A stretch of DNA of 64,000 nt, taken from NCBI RefSeq assembly GCF_014356525.2, contig NC_052510.1, positions 55,602,503 to 55,666,502 of the forward strand, in the 5' to 3' direction. This document shows positions 13,029-25,313 of this stretch, in pieces. Source of the DNA: Nilaparvata lugens (Eukaryota; Arthropoda; Insecta; Hemiptera; Delphacidae). The notes under the pieces were generated by a model. It ran no database searches. It had not been told where the DNA came from and worked only from the letters and a program-made list of their open reading frames with translations. Positions within the stretch are counted from its first letter, which is position 1, and every line of letters begins with the position of its first letter. Made by a program: the position numbers and the translations under genes.

Positions 13029-16000
13029 TCATCATGCATGTCCAGTCGTTAGTGACTGTCAGCTTTACATGACAATAGATTTTTAACAATAGTTGTTGAA
13101 ACAATAGTTGTTTAACAATAGTTGTTTAACAATAGTTGACAATACAACTGAATGCTATATCAGATTGAGACTTAAAAAACTTAATGACTTTAGGACTCAA
13201 CTTCCAGACCAAGCTAGCTTCCCTTTACTGTTAAAAACTAATGCCAAACTCTGATTGACAACAATACATTTAAAACAAACGACAATTCTCTGCACAATAA
13301 TGTTACATAATGTTTTGGTTTTGAAGCATCTAAATTTAAAAATCTACTTTGTGAAAATAATTAAGGACTGTGAAATTTTGTAAAGTGAACAACTACAAGA
13401 CTTGACCTATTTCGGACTATGTGTAACCTTATCTAAATTTGGGAGAGGAATAGCACAAGGTCATCTTATTTTTCTCTTCCTATCATTTTTATGATGTAAT
13501 TATTGTATCAATCAATAAAGAATAAAGGATAATAATGAATAAAGAATAACTAGTAGTTCTGTGAACAGTAGACCTCACGCAGTTTTTCTCATCCACAAGT
13601 ATCTGATGTCATCTATTCTAGTTGATTCAGTTGAATCACAATAGTTCACAGTTGAGTCATAATTTACTCTTAAAAACTGTTATTATTTGTCTTCTCCAAG
13701 ATCAGAAACTCACTTATGTTAATAAACTCGGTTCACGTTTGAATTTGTATCCCATATGATAATTTATCCAGTTCCGTGATAATCTTTCCATCTGATAAAA
13801 ATATATCTTAACTATTTTAAAATTGATTTTTTTCAATCAAGAATATTATAATTTTTCAGCATTATTTAGTTCATTCAATCATTTTTTATTTTATTTTCAA
13901 TCACCTATTAAATTTGCTTTTCAAATGTAAGAATATTGATACTGATGGGCACGCATCATAAAAAATTGAAACCCTACCTTATAGAAATAGACACGGCCAG
14001 ATATCTGTGTAATGCATGCAATGAATAATCCACTTGTCAGCTGATTGATTATGAATAATTCTATAGTCTGATTGATCCTATCTTCGACGTAGATGTTATT
14101 GACCGAGCGAAGTGAGGTCTAAGATTCAAGTAGATAGTTTGGCATTTCTCTTAATGTTTAAATGTTTGAATGTTTATATGTTGCGCATTTACGGCGAAAC
14201 GCGGTAATAGATTAGATTTTCATGAAATTTGACAGGTATGTTCCTTTTTTAATTGCGCGTCGACGTATATACGAGGTTTTTGGAAATTTTGCATTTCAAG
14301 GATAATATAAAAGGAAAAAGGAGCCTCGTTCATATGCCAATATTGGAGTAAAAATCAGACTATAGAATTAATAATTAATCATAAATCAGCTGACAAGTGA
14401 TTACACACATGTGTGGAAAAGCCAGTCTATTGCTGTATTTTCATAAGGTCTATAGTTTCAATCAGGTACTTGTGAGGTCTACTGTTCACAGAACTACTAG
14501 TATAAATAGTGATATCAGAGTCAATCAATATATCTTTTTGCCTAGCGGTTCACCTTGTGATGACCAACGTGTCTGTGGTGTGTGTGTGTGTGTGTGTGTG
14601 TCTGTGGTGTGTGTGTGTCTGTGGTGTGTGTGTGTGTGTGTGTGTGCGTGCGATTATGAAATTGAAAATTTATATATTTCTTTATATTAGGCTCTTATAT
14701 TTCATTAAATAGAGTGAATCCACTTGGGATAGGTGCAATAAGATAAGTTATACCACAATAAAATATGCTAAAACATTGTTGAACTGGATTAAACTAGGAA
14801 TATTATTATCATAAATATATTGAATTGAATTTTTGAATTTATTTATTGCCAAAAAACAAATTACAAATACAAATTTCTTATGCAGACTGAAGCAACAAAG
14901 TGCAAAAAACAATATATACAAAATTTGACACAATACAACTTTCAATATTATCAAATAAAAATACTTGTAAGCCTATCTTGGCCTAATAATAGCACCTTAT
15001 TAACTTTTTTTGGCACTGCCGGCAGAAGTACAACTTGAGCGCCAGCAGTGAGTTCTATTTTACAAGGAAAGCATTTTCTATTTTCAGCATTTACAGCAAT
15101 AGATTCAATACAAAAAACAAAAGAATAGAAAAAAAAAATTTATAAATGAATAGCTTAAAATGAAAGGATAAAATAAAAGAGATAATTTTTATTTATAGAC
15201 AAAAAAGAGTTTTGTAAGGCTTTAAATTTTAGACAATTTAATTTGAGTTTAAAGATGGAAAGATTAAATAAATAAAGATGAATTCACTCATGACATAGAA
15301 AAAAGTTAACGTGAGATACTAGGCTTTTCGAAATTAATCTTAAAAAGGCAAATTGAATAAATAAATGAATGAACTAAAGATGAGAATACATTTTTAGGAC
15401 AATAAGCATTCAATCACAACAAAGAGATAAAAGCACTTGGCTTTCGATGCATCAAAGATAGAGCAACATATAATAGGACAAATATTACCATCATAATATT
15501 AGAAAATAGAAAAAACTATCCTAAAACGTAATAATTATCAACCTAATAGGAACATCTTCATTATCATCCAAGAAAACAACAGCTTATCATCAGCAGAGAT
15601 GAAAATAAATATTTCTCTTGATCCACTCATCAATTTCTATATGAAGCTTTTTTGTAAGTTTGCTAGTTATAAAATGATTTGGGACTCTATTGGCATAAAA
15701 TTCTACATAGAATGAGAACTGATGTTTATTTATTGTTAATCTGTTAAATGATGTATTGAATAAATTGTTTACTGAAGGGCGAATGTTATAGGGATTGGTA
15801 TTTAGGGTTAATAATTCTCTATTTCTATTATGTGAATTATGATGTTTTTAACAAAAACCTGTCTCAGTGTATGAACTCCAAATTCTATGAAGAGACATTT
15901 ACTAGGGTAAAGTCTAGGTTTCCCAAGGGCTGCCCTGATTATATGTTTTTGTAAAACGAAAATTTTATTGAAATGGGAGTCAAAAGTACCACCCCAAACC

Positions 16001-19000
16001 TCTATGCAATACTGAAACAAAGAATGAGCATAGGCATGATAGATGGTTCTTATTATGTTCACATCATTCAATAAATTTATTTTGTAGAAAACCGATATCA
16101 GATATTTCAATTTGGAAATCAAATACTCTAGATGAGAATTCCACTTCAAGTGGCAATCAACCATTACTCCTAAATATTTTATAGAATTTATTTTTCTATT
16201 TTTTGACACAAACAATTTGTCTCACCTATAGGGGTATTGATTCTGTGGTCGTGCATTCTAATACAGAGATCAGGAGGTGGCTCGCCGATCGAAGTTGGGG
16301 AGAAAGCAATAAATTTAGTTTTAAGCAAGTTTAATGTAAGAGTGTGATTATCAAACATGCCTTGGCCAGAGCTAAACCTTTATTTGCATTCTCATATGCC
16401 TCCCTCCATGACTCACCTGTGAATATTAACGCTGTGTCATCAGCAAAAGATATTTTTGTTGTGTTTGGAATATTCAATTTGAGGAGATCATTTAAATAGA
16501 TTAGGAACAATAAGGGAGATAAGACTGTACCTTGAGGTAGGCCATAGCTTTTCAGCTTGCGTGTATCTGTTCTATTGTTTAAGGTCATAATTTGCATTCT
16601 ATCCTCCAGGTAATTCAAAATTAATTTTTTAGCCAGTCCACGTATTCCACAGCCATCAAGCTTATTTATCAAAGTTAAGTGAGGTATGGTATCAAAAGCT
16701 TTAGCTAAATCTAGAAATATTGCAACTGTTTTGGATCCTTTATTGAAGTTCCTGTTAACTAAATCTGCTAACAACATAACAGCATCCTTAGTTGATTTCC
16801 CTGGCTGGAATCCGAACTGATTCGCTGCTATGATGTCCTGCTTATTCAAATAGTCCATCAATCTCTTTTTTAAAAGTCTTTCCATTATTTTTGACAGGTT
16901 ACTTAATAAACTAATAGGCCTGTAATTCGCTGGATTTGATTTATCACCCGATTTATGTATTAGTATAATTCTAGCAATTTTAAAGCGTTTTGGAAAGTAT
17001 CCATGACTGAAGCAACTATTTATTATAATTTCCAAAGGTCTAACAATATAGGGAGCAATTTGTTTCAGAAAGTGGCCTGTAAATCCATCTAAACCTGGGG
17101 ATGCATTGTTATTCAAAGTATTTATGATGTGGCCGATCCTAACAGAATTTGTAGGATATAAATAAAAACTATTTACAGGAGGATTGGATAAAGGTGTTGG
17201 AACTTCTTGATTAAGTATGTTCTGTCGCAGGTTGGCTGCATATTTTTCTCCTACATTGACAAAAAACTCGTTGAAACTTCCAACATCAACGTTTGGTTCA
17301 GTATCAGACTTTCTCTTATTTCTAGAATCTCTCTGATATTTTCCCAAGTTTGCTTTGTATTTCCCCTGCACAATTGAAATTTGTTATTAAAGTATTCTAT
17401 TTTAGCATTCCTGATCAAGGTATTCAAGTTATTTCTATAGTTTCTATATTGCTCCTTTAGAGTTACATTAAAAGGTTGATTTTTAAGTTTACTGGCCATT
17501 CTATCACGCTTTCTCATCGCACATACCATGCTTGGTGTAATCCATTTTTTTAATGGTCTTTTCCTATGCGGAAGCTCAATTTTTGTGTGTATTTATTAAG
17601 ATTATATTCTAATTTTTCGATGAAAACGTCAACCATTTCATCAATGTTATTTCCATCGATCATTTCTAAGAAATTCCAGTTTTCCTTATCTAAGTCATCC
17701 ATTAGTCCTTCATAGTTAATTTTTGTTAGCGTATTTTTATTTTTTGGAGGGTTGTGATGAGTGTTGGAACCGAGCTTTAAATGGAAAGAAATACAATAAT
17801 GGTCAGTTATACCAGTTTTTATAATGGTTGCAAACGCATCGTTTTCCTCTACTGACTTAGATTTGAAAAATATATGATCAATGCAACTTTTACTATTATT
17901 ATGTGAACGGGTTATTTTGTTTATAAATGATTTATAACCGTTAAGTTGCAAGACACTAAGATATTCGTTACTTTGAAAATCATTATTGATAATATTTATA
18001 TTCAAGTCGCCTATTATCATGGTAGAATAATTATCAGACCTCTCTGTACGAAGATAAGCGTCGAGGCTGATAAGAAAAGCATTAACATCAAGAGACGGTG
18101 ATCTGTAAAGTGCTAGTACTCTATACAATTTATTATCAAGTTCAAACTTTATAGCTATCAAGTTAACAGATTCTATATTGACATCTATCCTATCAAACTT
18201 TATCTCATTACTTACAAACACACATAAACCATCACACTTTGTAAACACATTACTTTTATTAATAGGAGTATAACCATCAATATTAAAATTAAATCTAGCT
18301 GAATCATCTAGCCATGTCTCTGTTAAAACAATAATATGAAATCTAGTACTAATGTTGCTAATATAATAAAGGAATTCATCGAAGTTCCTACCAATGCTTC
18401 GAATATTCATATGAAGTACATTAAAAAGTTTATTTGCCTGACTGTTATAAATGAATGGATTGAATGAAAAGAAATCATCTATTTCAATGTATTCTTAACG
18501 CTGCCATGTATAAGTGAATCATCAATATCATCAAAATTATTGTTCATTAAACAAAGAAGCAGAAAAAGATAAGATAAGGTAAGAAAGTGGAGAAAAAAGT
18601 AAGAATAGAATCGTTCAGAAGCAGAAAAAAGTGATAAAAAAAGGAAATTTTCGAATTAAGAAATCAAAAATCAATACAACCAGCCTACTGCGCAAATTTT
18701 GAATATTAATGGAAGTATTGAAAATTTTTACTGAGAACTAATTTTATGTAATACTGTGCTAATATTCGTAAAAATACTGATAAACACCCATTTTACTGAA
18801 ATACTATTAAGTCCTCATCGCTCATGATTCTTTTTGTGCGAGAACTTTCAGTTTTTTTCACGAAAACTTTACAGTCACGAACCCAGACATAGGCTAGTTT
18901 TTATCTTTTTTAAGATTTTTCGCTTTGCCTAGTAGTCCTTTGTAGTAGGGAGAGAGGTGTTCATTTACATAGACATTTGAAGGAGGCAGCTTGTCGCACA

Positions 19001-22000
19001 CATCGGTTGTTTTGATGCCTTTCTTATGACGCGCAGCGGTGATCCATTGCATCTTCTTCTGTCTGGAGCAGAATTTAGCCACTATGAAGTGGATCCTTTT
19101 GCGGTTGGCATCCGATGGATAATGGATAGGTCGTCCTTTTTAAACTCCACATTCAACGATTTTGCGACGGCATCCATGACGGCCAGTAAATTCTCACCCT
19201 GGGTTTCGGGGATACCTACAATTTCAACATTGTCTTTCCTGGTATATTGCTGCAGGTCATGTATTTCTTTCTCTAGTCTCTGAACATGTTTTTTATTTTC
19301 CAAGTTTTCTTTCTCGAGGTTGTTAAAGTTGAGTTTCAAGCTATTGTGTTCTTGTGTGAGAGTGTCTATTTGTGTTTTTATAGTGTCTGTTTTGGTGTTG
19401 ATAGATTCTAGTTTTGTTTGTAGGTCGTCCAATTTCGAGGTGAAGAATGTTTTCAAATCGGTTATTTCTTTTCGTAAATTTTCTACTATATCAGAGGAAA
19501 ATTGTTTCAAGTTAATGTCCGATGACTGACCTGGATTGTTTTTGTCCTGCTTACAACTATCACATTTCCACACGGCTCTTGCTTGAGTGTTCATTTTTTT
19601 AAACTTTTCAATTGACTCAAGTCTAGTACACTTTGGATGAAAAACATTAGTACACTCGGCTGAGATTTCTTTTTCTGTGAAATCTATTTCACACTTGAAG
19701 CACTGAGACATGATGAGATTTTCAAGTAAATAAACGTTCGTCTTAGGAATTATCGCGCAGCGGCAAAGGTCACTGATTACGGAGCTGCCGAAACGACCGG
19801 TCGCATTGAAAGCTGAATAGATACAGAGAATAGACACAAGCTAATATAGATATATATGATAGGGAATAGGATAAGGTATTAATAGTATTATTTGAATTAC
19901 ATATCTCAAGTTGTGTATTTGCTCTGTTGAAATATTATTGTAAATTGTGTAAATTTTGCTGAAATAAATTCAATTCAAAATTCAAATTCAAATTCAAATT
20001 CAAATTCAAGAGTATGGAGGAATTCCTTTTCTTTTCATATAATCCTTAAAATGCAAAATTCAAAAAAACCTTGTGTATACATCGACGCGCAGTTGAAAAA
20101 GGAATATTCCTGTCAAATCTCATCGAATTCTATCAACGCGTTTGGCCGTAATCGCGTTACATACAGACAGACAAAATATAATCCGAGTTAAAACATAGAC
20201 CTCACTACGTTCGGTCAAATATACATACCTGAATAATGAATCAATTTTTTGAAGATCTCTGTCAGATATGCCTTGATTGTCAAGATTGTCTTGGAAGTAG
20301 GACTCGATGCAGTCCATTCCCTCTTCGACTAAAGCAGGAGGCAGGAGTGCAAGAGCGACTATCATCTGCGTTGTTTTTTTCACATACACATCTGATCCGG
20401 ACAGCATTGCCAAGCCGAGATATAGAACCTTTTTGTATATACTCTGAAACAAACATCACACGAATTATGAAAATTCAAAACTACCTGACACACCTGGAGA
20501 ATACTGGCACTATCAGTACCTACCGAACGCCGTCTTATTAGGTGGCTTTCAGAAATCACAGCTAAATCTGTCTATGACCACTAAGCTGTCTTCGGGGTCT
20601 TTGATATTCATCTGGAGTATCAGGGTTTCTAATATTAGGTCACTATGGTTCAAATTTATAGATATATCAGTTTCTCAGTGCATATCTCGTCTTCACTGAA
20701 CATGAAGTAAAGAACTGAACTATTATAAATTCAACACTAATTAATTATAATTTTTTTCTTAATTTATTAACTTATTAAATTCTTAATTAATTTCTATTTT
20801 TATCATAGCCCATTGTTCCTGTAAATTCCTTAGTATCCTACTGTGAACTTTACTAATATGTTTTATTCTTTAATATTATATAAATTGATAACTTATTTCC
20901 CACACCCAGACTGTGTCTAAGTGGGGAATATTCACAATATATAAATTGATGTTTTTTTTTATTTTGTGAATGAAGATTCGTTTTATTTGAATTGCCAATT
21001 ATAAGTACTGTATTCAATCACACAATAAATTCGAATTCAATATCAAACACACATACATCTATATACAGGGTGTGTGAAAAGTCCGAGAACGGCTTAATAT
21101 CTCATACACAAAGGTAATTTGACGGTGGGTGTGATTGGGGATCCTACTCAAATTGGAAAAAGTACTTTATAATGACTTTAAAAATCTGGTCCACCATCTT
21201 GGATCCGCCATATTGAATGCAACTTATTTTTTTTAATAGGAAGGTGGTCATGTGATACATGATTTCGATACAGAATTTCAAGAAAAAATGAATGGCGAAA
21301 ACAGCACATCGATATCTCAAACCGTTCAGAAGATATTCACATTATCAATCAGTACCATGCAAATCCAATTTGAGTTGACTGGAAGGATAGAAGACTGATT
21401 GCAAATCTGTACATGTCCCAGGAAGTGAAAAAATAAAAGGAATACAACTTCTCCTCGCTACCAGCCATAAGTCAATACCCAGAAGCAAGAGCTAGGTGTC
21501 GGTGCACTCTCTTTTGGAATAGTGATAAGGATGGGGAAAGGATGATATAAAGTGGCAGAGCATTCCATTCACAAGAAGCCGTAACACAGAACGAAGCTCC
21601 GAAAATTGCCGTTCGGTGTTGGGGTATCTGAAGAAAGAAGCGGTGAGAGTGAGTATCCTTCTGATGAACCTCAGTGAAAAGTACAAGTCCTTCTCTCAAA
21701 TATTCCGGATCAGTGAAGTACCTCCCACAATTAGTTTGTAGGTTTGGCAGAGTATGAAATACAATCGTCTCTGCTCTAATTCTAGCCAATCAAGTTCTCT
21801 GTACAGGGGTGTTACGTGGTCATTCCATAAATCGCAGAGCATAGTTTGATGACTATGTGTAACCTTATCTAAATTTGGGAGAGGAATAGTACAAGATTAC
21901 TTTTTTTCTCTTCCTATCATTTTAATGATGTACTTATTGTATGAATCAATAAAGAATCTAAAGGTTTATGTATGCCTGCAACTAACAACTATCTTCAAAG

Positions 22001-25000
22001 TATCTCACAAAACAAAGCTCATAGTATATAAAACTTTATAAGTCCAGTACTACTCTACAGGTCTGAAACTTGGAAAATTACTAAGAGAGAATAACAAAAG
22101 CTCATAATGTTGGAAAATAAAGTACTGCGAAAGATATATGGGCCCACTTACGAGCAAGGAGAATAGAGGAGGAAACATAATAAGGCAATCAGAGACCTCT
22201 ACAATAACCCAGGCATTGTAAGCCAAATAAAATTTAGGAGATTACAATGGACCGGACACGTACTCAGAAGAGGAGAAGAGTCCAAGCTGAAATAAGTTTT
22301 AGCAACCAACCAACCCTCCAGGAAGAAGACCCCGTGGGAGACCCAGACCGAGTTGGTGGCAACAGGTTAAGACTGACATGGAGAGGCTTGGAGGGACAGA
22401 GAAAGATGCTGCGAACTACGTGGAGACAGTTTGTTGGTGCGGCCAAATATCAACTTAGATATAGATGGCCCTGGGAGTCAGTAAGTAAGTTAAACAAAAA
22501 TTATCATTAAATTTTACATCAGAAATACCGGTATCAGGTATTCTCTATAGAAGGCAGTGAGAGACAAGGCAGAGAATCGACGTTCTTCTCCTATCGTTCT
22601 TCACTGTCATTATACAGTGGACCTCACTATAGAACAATATGCCTATAGTCAGGTCCACGTTATAATAGCAGGTTTTAATTAGCTATCCTAGCTATCCTTG
22701 TTTATCATTCAACAAAGCAGATAGCGCTATCTCTCTCTCGCTTTGCTCTGTTGCCAGATCGGCTTTTAACAATGAGAATTAATAATTGACCGAGCGGAGT
22801 GAGGTGTAAGATAAGAATTCGACGGTTTGGCATTTCTCTTAATGTTTAAATGTGTATTTGTTGCGCATTTACGGCGAAACGCGGTAATAGATTTTCATGA
22901 AATTTGACAGGTATGTTCCTTTTTAAATTGCGCGTCGACTTATATACAAGGTTTTTGGAAATTTTGCATTTCAAGGATAATATAAAAGGAAAAAGGAGCC
23001 TCCTTCATACGCCAATATTAGAGTAAAAATTAGACTATAGAATTATTCATCATAAATCAGCTGACAAGTGATTACACAGATGTGTGGAGAAGCCAGTCTA
23101 TTGCTGTATTTCCATAAGGTCTATAGTTTCAATCAGGTACTTGTGGATGAGAATACTGCGTGAGGTCTACTGTTCACAGAACTACTATTTAATTGATTGG
23201 TTGATATCGTACCTGTGTGTAATGAAACCAACAGACAACATTCTTGGTTCCGTTTTTCTGTGGAAACGCCTCGGCAATAGCTGTCAGCAAGTCGGAGTCA
23301 TGATTACTAACTATGGTCTGAGGCGCTAGGTCGGGAATTGTTTCCTTCACGTGGTTCAGAATTAGGTAATATAAGTTGGCTGATTTCTTGGTCATCATAG
23401 CAACCACAACCGGAAATGCCTGAAACATTGAAAAGCACATAACTTTATACTAACAAACCCTACTACAATACAGGGTTTAAGAGGTTTAGAATAACCCTCT
23501 AAAGGTGGGTCACCAACCACTAAAGCTACCATATAAATCAGTTTATATTGATCCAATCTCTAAAAATCTGGTATCAATCGATAGGCAATTAAATTTACTA
23601 AAAAAAGTTATTCTTGTAGAGTTTTTGTAAAACCAACGGTTTCTGACTTATTTAAGAAACAACATTTTAAATGGCCGCCATTTTGTTCTATGAATTTTAG
23701 AAATTATCATAATTTTTTTTATAGCTTTGTCTAGTTGTTATAAATCATCGTGCAAAGTTTCAATTTCGTATGTTTAACCATTATTCAGAAAAACAATAAT
23801 AAGTGAATAAGCAAAATGGCCGCTGTGTGAGTAACTGAAGACTTTCGGACAATTAAAATATGATATTTATATATGTTTTTTACCCAGAAACAATGCCCTA
23901 GAAAACACCCTGTAGAATAAGTGAACCAATACCTTTCGTACTGTACAGTATATTAAAATAGTAAGGAAAACTAAATAATAAAATATGTATGAGTATACCA
24001 ATACCTTTTGTAAAGTATGCTGAAATATTAAGGATACTTGATAATATTAATCAATCTATAATATAATAAAGTGATTTTGTGTCTTGATTCGGTTTTGAAT
24101 ATGTTTGGACTTTTTAACATCAAAAAGAACTTAATTTCGAAGTGGAAAGTGTAAATTTAAAGTATTGTGCTCACTATAACCCTAGTGTCCGGTTTCCCAA
24201 TGTTTCTATTAGGAAACTTTGGACTATATACGGCGAGGTGGAACTACCCTTGGGTCTCCCCACCATTGAAAGCCATACGCTAATAATAATAATAATTGAC
24301 GATCATGCACATCCTGTCTTCTTGCAACTGCAGGCTACATCCATCGACATAATGCGGCTCTGCGAGTGCTCTATTATCATCTTAAGGTGCGTACAGATAT
24401 ACGCGCCGCGAGCATGAGCAATTCACTTTTAATCAGCTGACTATATCTGTATTTTTACAGAAACGGTATAAGATATAGATATAAAGCTGTGTACACATAT
24501 ACGCGCCTCCAACCCGCACCGAGCACGCTCCGCCCTCGTACCGCCCTCGTTCCTCCATCGCACCGCAGTCGATGGGCGGGCATTGCTCCGCCCCCGCTCT
24601 GCAGTCGCGCCGATCATGAACGTTACGGAAGATGTTAGCTTTTCTCGCGTTCCCCGGTCGATCCACTCTTGCTCCCGGTCGATCAAAAAACGATCGACAA
24701 AACACGAGTGCTGCCTTATGCCCCAGGGGGTTTGAGTCTGTTGTGGCGAATGAGAGGTGCCGAATTTATTGGAATTACTTATTCTCCACCACCAGGCTTT
24801 CAAGAGCCACAAAGCCTGATGTTGTCCTCCTTGACATCACTTCGAAGACAATGTATGTCATTGAGTTTTCAGCACCAGCTGAGGGCAACATTGTCACCAA
24901 AGAGGAGGAAAAACAGACGAAATATGACCTACTAATAGAGCTGCGCAGGCTAAATAAACCCTGTGAGAATGGTGGTGTTGATTGTAGGTGTACTGGGGGG

Positions 25001-25265
25001 GGGGCATGAGACCCTCATTTTTGGCCAACCTTAGAACGATTCCAGCCTGTGAGAGACCTGCTACTGTACTTGCAGGTCGGATGCAGAAGGCTGTCATTCT
25101 TGGTTCATTACGTCTACTCAGAGCAAACGATTTAATGGTAACGGACCCAGTATGATTGTTTACCACATGGTCATGTGGAGCAGTCACTCTGGTAAAATCG
25201 CTTGTCACTCTTTCTTGGGGGTCGGAGCCCAGGGAAAGGGTGGTCAAGCAAAACTTCAAACAGGA

Positions 25266-25313
<48 letters not shown>

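Larger units (their letters stand above)
14522..20008. mobile_element. 5.5 kb block present only in copy 1, with dead LINE
   Basis: Copy 2 reads straight through at 42176, whereas copy 1 carries this block between two AGAGT repeats (14517-14521 and 20009-20013). It contains a GT microsatellite, a minus-strand LINE and a short plus-strand LINE tail with an ATTCAA repeat. A single insertion or stepwise nesting are both possible. Confidence 0.6.

Noticed and set aside
24142..24417. Frame through the SINE tail
   Set aside because: It spans a repeat border and a TAA-rich tail. Similar frames at 8061 arise from the same SINE tail.
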